Part shown: piece after piece, positions 21,711 through 32,067 of the stretch | How the letters are laid out: each line of letters starts with the position of its first letter | Numbering within the stretch: the first letter of the stretch is position 1 | Assembly (NCBI GenBank): GCA_037447655.1 | Contig: JBBHKE010003477.1 | Coordinates: 95,213-135,990, forward strand | From: Zygnema cylindricum | Lineage: Eukaryota; Streptophyta; Zygnematophyceae; Zygnematales; Zygnemataceae | Length of the DNA: 40,778 bases | Direction of reading: 5' to 3' | Notes under the pieces: model-generated | The model's input: the letters and a program-made list of their open reading frames with translations, nothing else | Database searches by the model: none | What the model was told of the DNA's origin: nothing | Made by a program: the position numbers and the translations under genes

Positions 21711-22424
21711 GATTCAAAATTATTAAATGACCCCTGACCCAAACACTAATTGATAATCGAGATGAGGCGATCATCAAAGGAAGACGGAGATGAAAAACAA
21801 TAGCTTTATAAGGGTGAAGAGAACGTGGGAAGAGTTCTTCAGGAAGAAAGGTCGTCCAGTAGGGGGTTTTGAAATTTTTTGTGATATACTAACCCTTGGT
21901 ATAAATGCGAGGAACACCAACGACACTCTAAAAGGATGTACCCTTGAAAACGTGGAGTCTAATCATTGCCCCAGGATCGAAGCTAACAATGGCACTTGGG
22001 GAGCTTCTCTTACCTCCGGCCTTCCCCCTTTCAACTATCAAGGCAACGGGCACGACAACTATCATGCCCAACGGAACTAAAGGGCTCAAAAACACTTGTA
22101 CGGGTCAACCTCTCGCAACACCCGAGAGTATTGCAACGTTTGGACTCAAGTTCTGTCTAACACAGAACATTTCTCAAACGCCGGTAATTGCAGGGTCGAC
22201 GATTCCATTTCACATCACCACCGTAGGAATCTCTGACCCCACGACAGACGATGACTTCTAGGGAATCGTCACTTCAGGACTACAGGACAGACTACCCCTT
22301 CTCGAAGACGGAACATCGTCGAAGTGTTCTACTCCCAAATTGACACCTAAAGGGATTTCTAGGGCTGCTTTTAGAAGTTAGTATTTTTGATTTGTTGAAT
22401 TTCGGTTAACAGTATTTGTTTGGC
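21711..22424. other. Sequence between the two diverged direct repeats
   Basis: Two overlapping + frames (21790-22080 and 21944-22261) exist, the second without an ATG at its start. I recognise no domain, PBS or purine tract. The content could be the interior of a degenerate non-autonomous element or a gene fragment. Confidence 0.3.
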
Positions 22425-23000
22425 GTAAAATATTTCGTTGTTGGTTTGGTTTTTGTCCCTTTTGATGTCTTTTGAGGTCCGCCCTTGTTCGTGTGTTAGT
22501 TTCTACCTTTCGACCTGTTTTTCTTTTCCTTTTTGTTTACTTCCACCCCCGCTCAACTTGTCGGTATTGTTTTCATTTTTTTTTTTTGTTTTTTTGTGCC
22601 CTTGTACCTAAATTTACTATCATGCTTTCTTAATTAAGTCTGGGGTTTTGATAAGAACATTCTAACAATTCTAGTCTTGCACACAGTTCCAACCTTAAAA
22701 CAATAGAAATTATCCACACTCATGTAGTTTTGATTCAGAACTTGGTATTCTTTAGAAATTTCTAATCAAACATTTTCACTTTCTATGATCATGGAGCAAT
22801 ACAGTCGCTTCCAATAAAAGTATGTACATCCAAGCTATAGTTCAAATGTGCGAAAACATTTGGAAACACTATACGTGGTAACTGCGTATTATACGAGTAT
22901 TTTACCCGAAGAAGCCTTGTAATACACAATAATAAGCCTTATATAGTATGGGGGCGTGGATCAAAAGTACAAAAACGCACGAAAACACAATATCCTCTAA
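22425..23000. repeat. Diverged direct repeat, copy 2
   Basis: Partner of 21230-21710, displaced by about 1.2 kb with the same block order. The copies differ by many substitutions and short indels, so the duplication is old. Confidence 0.6.
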
Positions 23001-23294
23001 TCCCGTGTGACGACAACAACTTCAACTACTAGAGGTCTTGGAAACTACAAGTGCTTTCCAAAACGTGACGTGACTATGGCGACAATACCTACTTCAACTA
23101 CAAATGGTCTTAATACAAACAAGGAGCCAAAAAATAAAAAAGACTAAAAACACCAAAAAGAAAACCACAGTATATAAACAAAAACAAAAAGAAAAAGAGG
23201 AAAAAAAGGAAAAAATGGCCATCCTAATCCTAAATTTACAGTAAGGATCGGTATCGAAAAAATGAACTCACAATAATGAACTTTCGACCACATT

Positions 23295-23443
23295 TTAGAC
23301 GAGTCCTCGACCCCCCGGACGAACTGAAGAAGGTTTTTCGCTCAAAGTTTTAATAATCGCTTGCAAAACTTGAATTTCTGAATCTTTTTTTTCCAACTCC
23401 TCTTGTTGTTGTCGAATCTCCTTCATATGAGCTTCAAATACAG
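23295..23443 (-). CDS. Coiled-coil gene, last exon with stop
   Basis: 149 bases after acceptor GCGACCAG|CT, phase completed by exon 3. It encodes a heptad-like helix (IRQQQEELEKKDSEIQVLQAI) then a short basic-glycine tail and TAA (23295-23297). Confidence 0.65.
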
Positions 23444-25440
23444 CTGGTCGCCCGCAAAACCCCCAAAAAGACACCAAAAAACCCAGGAAAACACAAAAAA
23501 AAACCGAAAAACAAGCCCAATAAACGCTAAAAATCATTGAAATAAATGGCACTCTCGCTCCTCACGATTCTATCTCCTCACCAACCTCTCTCCTCAAATA
23601 TCTTTCTCCTCTCCACCTTTCTATTTACTTCAACCTACCTGCAATACTACTGAGCTCCTCCATCCCTCTCCCTCTCCTACACCTCTCTCTTTAAAAAAAG
23701 CCCCAAGAAAACCAGAAACCCTCCCAATAAACCCTTACAATCATCGAAGAAAAACCAATCTCTCTCCTCTCCCTCCTCTCTTCTCTCCCTTTCCCTCCTC
23801 TCTCCTCTCCCTCTCCCTCCTCTCTCTGCTCTCCCTCCTCTCCCTCCTCTCTCTGCTCTCCCTCCTCTCCCTCCTCTCTCCCATCTCTCACATACCAGCG
23901 GTGCTATTGAGCTCCTCCATCGTCTGGCCTTCCTCTCCTCCCTCTCCCTCTGCCTTATCTCTGCCTCCTCTCTCTCCTCTGCCTCCAATCACTCCTCTGT
24001 CTCCACTCTCTCCCCTGTCTCTCTTTCTCCACTATGCTCTCCCTCCTCTCTCACCTCTCCCTCTCTCCCATCTCCCACATACCAGCGGTGCTATTGAGCT
24101 CCTCCATTGTCTGGGCCTCTCTCTCCTCCCCCTCCCTCTGTCTTATCTCTGCCTCCCTCTTTTGGGCACGAGCCAAAGCCGCCGCCTCGACCGCGGCATC
24201 GAGCTCCTTCACCAGAGAGAGGACGCGGCGCTCCTGGGCCTGGAGGGAGAGGAAGGGCGAGGGAGAGAAGAGGGAGAGAAGAGAGAGGGAGAGGGAGAGA
24301 AGGGAGAGGGAGAGGAGAGGGAGAGGGGAGGAGAGGGAGAGGGACAGGGCGAGGGAAAGAGAAAGAGAGAGAGAGAGGAAGAGGGGGAGATTGAGGGAGA
24401 GAAAGTGGAGTCAACGTTCTTGGGTTCGGAGAAGGAGGTAGAAGGAAGAGGAGGGGGGAGAGATGGGAAGGCAGAAAGCGAGAGAGAGAGAGAGATACTC
24501 ACTCCTTCGCCAGCGAGTTCTCAACGTCCTTGGACTTGGAGAGAAAGAGAGTCGGAGAGGAAAGGAGAGAGAGAGAGCAGAGGAAATAAGACAGGAAATG
24601 AGAGAGACAGGGGAAGGAAAGAGAAAGAGAGGGACGGAGATACAGGAGGAGAGAGGAAAAGAGGGAGGGAGGGAGGGAGGGAGGGAGGGAGGAGGGAGAG
24701 GGAGGGGGGAGACAGGAGAGGGGAGAAGGGATAGGAGAGGGAAGGAAAGAGGAAAGAGGAAATAGGAAGAGGCGAGAGGCGAGAGGAGAGAGGAGAGGAG
24801 GGAGGAGAGAGAAAAAGAGGGAGTCGCAGAGAGGGAGAGAGGGAGTGAATTGAAGAGAGAGAGGGCGTGCACCTTCAGCATGCGTATGTGTGTGGACGTG
24901 GCGGAAGCTTCCTGGAAGGTGCGCTCATCCGCATACACGGCATTTCCTAAAAGCCGTTGGAGAGCCGAAGCCAACGAAGAAGCTTCCTGGAAAACTCCCA
25001 AAAAAAAAAAAAGTTGAAATGCATTAGTAAAAATAAATATATCTCAAGGGCAGTAAAGTATGGGAAGAAGAGGAGAGAAAAAGCCAAATAAGAGAAAAAG
25101 CCAAATAAGATAAAATCTAAAATAGATTATTGAACAAAAAATGGATCTCAAAGGTAGTAAGAAAGGAGAAGAAAAGGAAAATCCCTCCAAGCCTCTCACT
25201 CCCTCCCTCTCCTCCGTCTCTCTCCCTTCCTCTCCCACCCTCCCCCTCTTCCTCCCTCCGTCGAGGACAAGGCTAGGGAGAAGGAGAGGCAGGATGAGAG
25301 AAAAAGGGAGAGAGGGAGGAGGAGTGAGAGAAAGAGAAAGGGAGAGACGAGAAATAAAAGAGAGCAAAACGCACCTGTAAGTTATTTAAGGATTCCTGCC
25401 ATCTTTTTTCTCCTTCTGGAATATTGACTCCGTCTTCCAT
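23295..25440 (-). CDS. Small split coiled-coil protein, function unknown (4 exons)
   Basis: Four short exons with GT/AG borders and matching phases make one frame of about 161 residues: 25375-25440, 24873-24986, 24083-24239 and 23295-23443. It starts with ATG at 25438-25440 (MEDGVNIPEGEKRWQESL) and ends ...RPGGRGLV then TAA. Exon 2 encodes ASALQRLLGNAVYADERTF. Exon 3 is a coiled coil (LVKELDAAVEAAALARAQ...EEREAQTMEELNS) and exon 4 another (EAHMKEIRQQQEELEKKD...). There is no signal peptide or membrane segment. I do not recognise the family; a structural or scaffold subunit is possible. An extra microexon near 24510-24545 (DVENSLAK) is possible, but its phase does not fit the next exon. The telobox array lies just upstream. 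Confidence 0.6.
23639..23985 (-). repeat. Two partial copies of exon 3 within the last intron
   Basis: The exon 3 end (ATGGAGGAGCTC...GCTG|GTATGTG) recurs with its donor at 23896 and in a more diverged form at 23639 (ATGGAGGAGCTCAGTAGTATTGCAG|GTAGG). The first copy lacks one base relative to exon 3, and neither has a pyrimidine-rich acceptor, so use as exons is unlikely. Confidence 0.6.
24083..24239 (-). CDS. Coiled-coil gene, exon 3
   Basis: 157 bases: acceptor CCCTCCAG|GC, donor CCGCTG|GTATGT. It starts in phase 0 and leaves one base, which the next exon completes. The product is alanine/glutamate-rich and helical. Its 3' part is duplicated twice in the following intron. Confidence 0.6.
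24240..24860. repeat. Long GA/GGGA purine tract (CT-rich on the - strand)
   Basis: Nearly pure purine on the + strand (GAGAGGGAGAGG type, with GGGA runs at 24662-24695). It forms most of intron 2 of the coiled-coil gene. The long glutamate/arginine/glycine or serine/proline/leucine open frames here are repeat artefacts. Confidence 0.8.
24873..24986 (-). CDS. Coiled-coil gene, exon 2
   Basis: 114 bases, 38 codons, phase 0 at both ends: acceptor TTTTCCAG|GA, donor CTGAAG|GTGCAC. It stands out as normal mixed-composition coding sequence within long CT-rich DNA. It contains two EAS(S/A) segments (EASSLASALQ and EASATSTHIR). Confidence 0.65.
25375..25440 (-). CDS. Coiled-coil gene, exon 1 with start codon
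   Basis: 66 bases, 22 codons from ATG, donor TTACAG|GTGCGT. The phase is 0. The sequence upstream is an A-run and the telobox region, as expected for a 5' UTR and promoter. Confidence 0.6.
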
Positions 25441-25609
25441 TTTTTTTTTTTTCAGTCTTATTTTTTTTTTAACCTCTTTTTACATGTCAAAAAGAATAGA
25501 AAAAAAATGCCAAAATTTTACTCACTTTATTTTGGCTCCATTTGACCTAAAAAAAAGTCAACACATAATAGTCCTCCAACATGGAACCCTAATCCCGAAA
25601 TCTTAAAAT

Positions 25610-25870
25610 ATCGAAAACTAATTTCCGAACCCTAAATTTTGACAAGCCCGAAACCCTAATCGCCAAAACCTTAATTTACAAACCCTAATCCCGAGCCCTA
25701 ATCTTGAAAACCCTAATCTCCAAACCCTAATCTCCAAACCCTAATCTCCAAACCCTAATCTCCAAACCCTAATACACAAACCCTGAATCCGCACATCTTG
25801 ATCTCATAACCCTAATTTACAACCCTTGATCTCCAAACCCTAATTTCCAAGCCCTCAGTTGCAAACCCTA
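25610..25870. promoter_or_regulatory. Telobox-type AAACCCTAA array upstream of the coiled-coil gene
   Basis: A dozen or more ACCCTAA-type motifs lie in 260 bases. They include four perfect 14-bp tandem units (AAACCCTAATCTCC, 25708-25763) and a degenerate fifth. It lies 170-430 bases upstream of the proposed start codon. Teloboxes are known promoter elements in plants. An interstitial telomere-like repeat is the alternative reading. Confidence 0.5.
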
Positions 25871-28800
25871 ACCGAAGTACCAACCAAGTCCGTGGAATAT
25901 TGCGGAAAGTACAAATATCGGCTTTTGAAATTTCCGATACAGCTTCCTTCTGAGATATTCCGGCTCGAGGAAAACCCGACACGTGTGAAATGATTGCCTG
26001 ATTAAAGACGTTCACATTACAGTACGAATCGGCAGATTCGTTCGTTACGGCTGTCTGAATTGTGGCATCAGTTGAGTGTAAATAACAGGCATCAGATGTC
26101 CGCTGCAGTACTGGTTTTATTACAGTGCGCACTATAACATAACATTACTACCAATAACATACTTAAAAAGGAGGCGAACCTGCCAAATGACATTGGAAGC
26201 GTTCGTTTTAATCTGGACGGTCCAGATTGTAAATCTCAATCCTCCTGTTCTATTTTTCTCTGTTTCCGCGTAGGATTTGGTCCTTTTCGTAACTTGGACG
26301 GTGCAGTATGTTGGCTGTACCACTGTCCTTTAGTTCCACTACGTACGGATGACTTTTCGAGATATGTAAATCAATTCTGCCATATTGTGATGACACGTGG
26401 CTATCCAACGACTTGCCTTCCCTTTTCAAAAGGTACTACTGTTGACGATCATCGATGAGCAATGATCTTATGTCGGTGGTTACATCCACTCAAAAAATGT
26501 CGCCAGCGTGGCAGATAGAGGGACGAAAGAAAGAGCAGCTGGCAATTTCTGGATTAATGAGTTTTCCAAGCGAGCTGACGCGAGCGTTGCGTAAATGTCG
26601 GTTAGTAATGTTCCGCATCTACTGTCATTTTTTGTACTAATCATTCTGAAAATGTACCAAAAAAAAGAAAAGAGCCGAAGCTGCACGCACAATCCGAAAT
26701 TCGGTCGCCAAAAATATATTTGGCCGTACAGGGAATCTAACTGAGAAGTTTCTCTTTCCGGTTTTGCAACGACAAGCATGTTTTGTTACGGCTTCTGACT
26801 ACTCTGCTGCTTCGCATTCACCTCTTCTTCGCGTTCATTGGTGCCGTACAGGTGACACGAGGCTTGTCGTTGTCCATTGGCCACCGACTTTAATGGCAAC
26901 AAGTCATCAAAACTTTTGCAGAAAAAGACACGGATTTTTTATCAACTTGCAAAAATATTTCTACCTAGGATGGCGCGGTTCTGAGTAACCGGCCGCTAGT
27001 GCCAGCGTCCACAAACGCACTAAAAATGTACCGTTTTCAAACGGTACGGCTTGGACCATCGTACACGTTCCTGGAGGCGTCCCGGTCCACGAGTCTCCCG
27101 AAGTCGCGAAAGCGGCTCGTGTCCGTACATGACGTTCTTAATCAGAGGTCTCTGTGGTTGACTGCGGTCGCATCCGTCGGTCAGCAATGCGAACATTTTG
27201 TCCTGTTGTTCCGCGTACCAAAAAAAAAAAAAAAACTAGCAAAAAGAAAAAGGGTGAACAAAAAATAAATGATACTCGAAACATATTGTAATCAAGTCTA
27301 AATCCGATAAACGCATTTAAGGGGTGTAAGCCTGTCGACAACGCCATTATTCATTATACTTATCATAACTAAACACTTAATTTTTACCACAACATCATCA
27401 CTATTCATAACATTGAAATATGTAATCATCTTCTTCCTTTTGAAACAACATTAGATGTGACGCTCAAATGTCAAAACATGTTTTAAGCGGCTTAATCTTC
27501 TCCGTAAACTTTGAAGTTGAAAACCACTTAGTTTATTTGCAAAGTTATTTTGGATAAGTTTCGAAAAGTTAATTCCAAACACAATGTGTCTGTTTTCATT
27601 TTTTTAATCATGTATTTGTTAAGTTTAGCAAGATCTTGAGGAGCCCAATGAGAAAAAAACATTTGGCTCACTAAATAGCGTAAACTCATTTAAGAAAAGT
27701 CCTCTAAAAAAGTTTTATATTTAACCCAAAAGTGTTTACACACCTTTTCTAGTACAAGGGCTGAAAAATAATCAGATCTTTAAATACGTTAATCACACAT
27801 CCTAACGTGCAAAATGACACAATGGAATCGCTAAGTAGTACCGTGAAGCTGCTCGATATCGCATAAAAACATCTGTACACACCTTAGTCTCCCCTCCCAT
27901 TTTCATTCCGGTTTTGTAAGCCCACAAGATTGATCCTCGCTTCGTATTTATACCGCGGAAAACATGCAATAAAATCATGGAACAATTTTCTGGGTTTTGG
28001 TTGTTATAGAGTGCTTGTCACTTATCCCACTTGTTGGCGAGCCTGTGTGCCCCTAACTATAAGGACTCTAGCTCTTTAGTGAATGGCTATGGCTATTAAG
28101 AGTTACATAATGGAACATGTTCGACGTCTTAAAAACACACAAAACGAGAAAAAAATATAAAACGCCACAAAAATCTTACCATTGTATTGCAACGAAGATA
28201 ACAATGCTAACGTGGTTTTTGTGGATGCATCGCATAGGATCATGTTGCTTTGTCGCATCGTGACGAAAACATCACTGCATATGAATATCGGTCTATTGCT
28301 TCTCTCTCTCTCACTCTATCCTCTCTTTTTGTCTCTCTCTCTCTCTAAGCATGTTCGAAACAAACAAACTGTACCATAAAAGAACTAAAATGCGACACAA
28401 GAAGCATCCCTAGTTATTGCTATATTTGTTTTCCTGTAATTTTGTGGTAACTTCTAATAGCATGTAATTTATTACATCCCCAAAAGAAATAACCCTTACG
28501 ATTTCACGACTTGTTGCTGTCGAAGTTCCTGGAAAAAAAAAAGGCATTAATAATTAAAACATGAACGAAATAAAAAAGTTTTTTGAAAAAGTTCCTACGA
28601 ACGTTTCCCAATTATAAATAGTGTAGGGCAGCGTTTGCGGTAGGGCTGGCCGTTAGGAATTTCGGATGGCGTATCTCGCACCTAAAGTTTCGAATCCGAG
28701 GCACGCGACACGTCCTTTATTTCAAGCCGATAAGGACCACAATTTGTCGTCGACTCCAACTAAAGAACGCGGTTCAGCAATTTTCTCGGTCCGCGTCACG

Positions 28801-29800
28801 TCACGTCACGTGTGCAACATTCCAAAGGCACAAATAATAAAATAATGATTAGTTCAACGCGCTGAATGGACAGTGTACAATACAAAATCAGTTGTACTTT
28901 TTTTCTGTTTGAACGGGTCTGTACCTTCTTTTTTGTTTGTTACCTTGCTTACCTGTTTATTTTTCCCTCAGCTTTTTTCTTCGTTTGGAACTTCAGATGT
29001 TCCCGAGTCCAGCGTGCGACCATCGTCTAGACTGAAAGAGACCTTACACGTGCCAATATGCCCTTTGATTGATTGTTACCTTTTTTTTGGTAACGGGTTT
29101 TCTCACTTTTTCGAGTTTGTTTATTCTCACTTAATTATCCTGTTTTGTGGTCACGGAATCATTTATGGAAGGCACATTTTTTTTTTCTTTCGTAGTTTTG
29201 TTTGTCCTTTTGGAGAATGAGCTTTGGGAGCCTTGACTAGCCGGCCGGTAGTCGTACTAAACCAGCTGGCTCCAAACTGCCAGCCGCTAGAATCCTAAAG
29301 TTTGACCGTATGTACCTAAAAAGCGAACGTACCTAAAAAGCGAACGAACAGCCGACCAGGCACCAGCCGCCCGTCAGAAATCGTTAATTGTGACGGCCGC
29401 GTGGAATTTCTGCACGAACGTCTCTTTGTTCAGGCGTACAAACTGAAAAATTAGCAACGTCGATTGAAAAATAATTTTAAAAACACGTATTTATGAAAAG
29501 TATGAATTTCTGGGAGCTTTGTCGTTTACTGCTGTACATAACCACGCGATATGAACAGATATGCAACGCAATCTTGCGTCCATGACTGTCAGCCCAAAAC
29601 GACAATCTAAAAATTCGAAAAATGAAATCTTCTCCAGTCGTCGATAACTATTTGGACGGCTCTCCACTACCCTCGCATTTTTCACTTTGATCTTTTCTTT
29701 AGAAGAATTTGGCCCAACGCACACCTTTATGTGCGATCTGTGAGGTCGAATTCGTACTAAATAGTACTTTTCATACTAAATAAATTAGGACAGTCGTAAA
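25871..29800. other. Spacer, no supported gene
   Basis: No domain or convincing exon on either strand. Small items: a G-box within repeated GTCAC (28797-28812, TCACGTCACGTCACGTG), a 17-bp tandem pair GTACCTAAAAAGCGAAC near 29311-29346, and a CT microsatellite near 28300-28345. Confidence 0.4.
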
Positions 29801-30533
29801 TTTTCATTGTTGTTGCTGTGCTGTACGGTAGCCTTGCCGACTGCCCGACTTCAGTCGTCACGGTTTGCCGACAAGTTACAGCAATCCAAAGTTTCACCAC
29901 AGGCGAAAAAGCTACTTGCAGAGCTCCAGCCATGGCTGCTGTTTGGTAACGAGAGGCATGACTGGCACCGTCGGAACACCAACCCCCGTCACTTGCGTAT
30001 AGCGGAAAAGATTCAGCGCTTCCAAATCAACATTTCTCTGCTTTTCTTTCTTTCAGGTGTTGGAGTGATTTTCGCTCCTGAGAAGTCTCCAAGAGTTTTT
30101 GCACCAATTTGATTGGAGGATGCCACTTTTTTGAAAAGAAGAATGTAAGGAAATGATTGCAAACAATCTATAGCGTGGAGGATCTTCTACTGCTGGTCAC
30201 TGGCATCTGTGGATTCACAAGTGCTCTTTTGGTGTTCTAGAAGCGTAGAGAATCTTCTTTAATTTCTGAGAATCTTTTTAAATCTCGGTATTCTTCCAGA
30301 AGTACAAATAATGTGAAGCTTTTTGTACGTGCTTAGATGCAAGCCTTGTTTTTAGTGCTCAATTATAATCGCAAATCGTTTTCCTGACAACTGAAACCGG
30401 AAAGAAACTGCAGAGAGAAAAAGACATCTCAGAAGGTAGAGGGAGAGAGTTAGGGAAAGGGAGGGAGAATAAGAGTAAGTTACACTTACATCTCTCAGCT
30501 GTGGCGAATTATCCCTACCAGGGGATACAGGTG
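29801..30533 (+). promoter_or_regulatory. 5' flank of the pyrophosphatase-like gene
   Basis: It probably contains the promoter and 5' UTR. A good acceptor (TTTCTTTCTTTCAG|GT, ending 30056) suggests a 5' UTR intron is possible. The open frame at 29807-30112 begins without ATG and shows no domain. I cannot place the transcription start. Confidence 0.35.
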
Positions 30534-32067
30534 ATGGCTAGAGGTTCTTCGGGAATCGGAACTGTCTCCATTCTCGGCTGTCAAGTTGTTCAACAGAAAA
30601 CGTTAAGACTGGGGAATGAAAGAGAGGAGGAGATGACGGCGCAAATGCCTTTTCTTGACTTCAATTCCGACAGACTGTCAGCAGCTGATTTGGCTGAGAT
30701 GAGAGAGAGACAAATGATGGTATTATCGGAGAGCAACGGAGGAGGAGGAGGAGGAGGAGGAGGAGTGGAAACAAGCAACGGAAGGAATCTTCTTGGAAGT
30801 TGCTGTGGTAGCAGAGGAAGATTCTCTCCGGAGATGGAGGAGCGTTTGTTTAAACAGACACTATCATCCGACTCGGTGCCCAGTTTTCGTTTCCCTTATT
30901 CTCATTCTTCTGAGGAGAACAGTCGTATAGGAGCACCTCACCACACAGAAGACTTAATGGAACTTAATGGGAGGCCAGACGAGAGTCTAAGCTCATATAT
31001 CCGTACAATCCGTACAAATACACTAACTCTAAATCATTCGACGAGTTCGGAAGCTAGTTACAACGGCGAAGTCTCTCCTGTCTCCTCCGGAGCGGCTGAG
31101 ATGAGTCCGAGAAACACCCGTTGCGACGAGCTGGTGGCAGGAGGGGAGAAGAAGGAGATTAAAGCGGGAGTGGAGAGGCAAACAGACAGTCAGGCTGTCG
31201 AGAGTTCGCGGGACAGGGACAGGGAGCACAGTTTGGAGCCTCGGCAAGTGAGATACGACGGCTTTGGAAATGTGAAAGTAGAGCAGTTTGGAGCTCAAGG
31301 ATCTCTAAATTATAGAATGGTTTTCGTTGAAAACGGACAAGGAATTTCTGCTTGGCATAATCTTCCTCTTTATGCTCCTGACGGCCTTCTAAACTGTGTG
31401 TGCACGACTGCCGCAGGGAGATGGCTTCGATATGAAGTTTCGCAGTCGGAGCCTTTCAACCCTATTAAAATCGCGAGCAAAAACGGGAAACCGGCGAGAT
31501 TTGCAGAAAATGCTCCGTGGAATCTCGGATTTTTGCCCCAGACTTGGGCAGACCCAGACCAACCTGTTTTGGACTCTACCGTGAAGAGACTTTTGGGTTT
31601 TCCTGACAGAAGCTTGGAGGTTTCGGATTTAGGAAACGCTACTACTCCTGGAGGAATGAGGAAAGTGTTAGGAGGAATGGGGAGTAGTGGAGGAGTAGAG
31701 AGAGTAAGCACCGTCTCTGAGAAGAGGGGATGGAGCAAAGAACTTAGTAAGTCGTTGCAGAAGAGTAGGGCTCAACTCGGGGAAGGGAACTCTTTACTGT
31801 TGGTGAAGAATGACGGGTGTCCAGTGGAAACTATTGATGTCGGTTTGAAGGTGAGAAGAAGAACAGGGGACATGTATCTTGTGAAGCCCCTTGGGGCCTT
31901 TGCCGTGGTGGAAAAGGGAACTGAACTTTCGTGGAAAATCCTGGTCATTGATGCCGCCGATCCAAGGGCTGAGAGTGTCCAAGATGCGGTTGATGTGGAG
32001 AAGACAATGCCGGGAGTGTTGGAGGGGATTTTGGAGTGGTTTCGAACATGCCTTTGTACCGAAGCTG
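30534..32067 (+). CDS. Pyrophosphatase-like gene, exon 1
   Basis: It encodes the N-terminal disordered region and most of the pyrophosphatase domain and ends GAAGCTG|GTGAG (phase 1), a consensus donor. If the donor is ignored, the frame runs on to 32201 but loses the final domain strand and helix. An insertion of about 80 residues (roughly 345-425) sits between PQTWADPDQ and the metal-binding loop, where ordinary enzymes have a short loop. Confidence 0.85.

Noticed and set aside
21790-22261. Two overlapping + frames between diverged repeats
   Set aside because: Overlap in different frames, one has no ATG start, and neither resembles a known family.
24500-24545. Microexon DVENSLAK for the coiled-coil gene
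   Set aside because: The donor GTGAGT leaves phase 2 while the next exon needs phase 0; a near copy at 24405-24430 lacks a donor. Left as a remark only.
24034-24765. Long RERERE, poly-LSPS frames on both strands
   Set aside because: Artefacts of GA/CT simple sequence; the real signal there is short exons in mixed-composition patches.
29807-30112. 101-residue frame upstream of the pyrophosphatase-like gene
   Set aside because: Starts without ATG, no domain, and I cannot show that it splices to 30534; left as flank.
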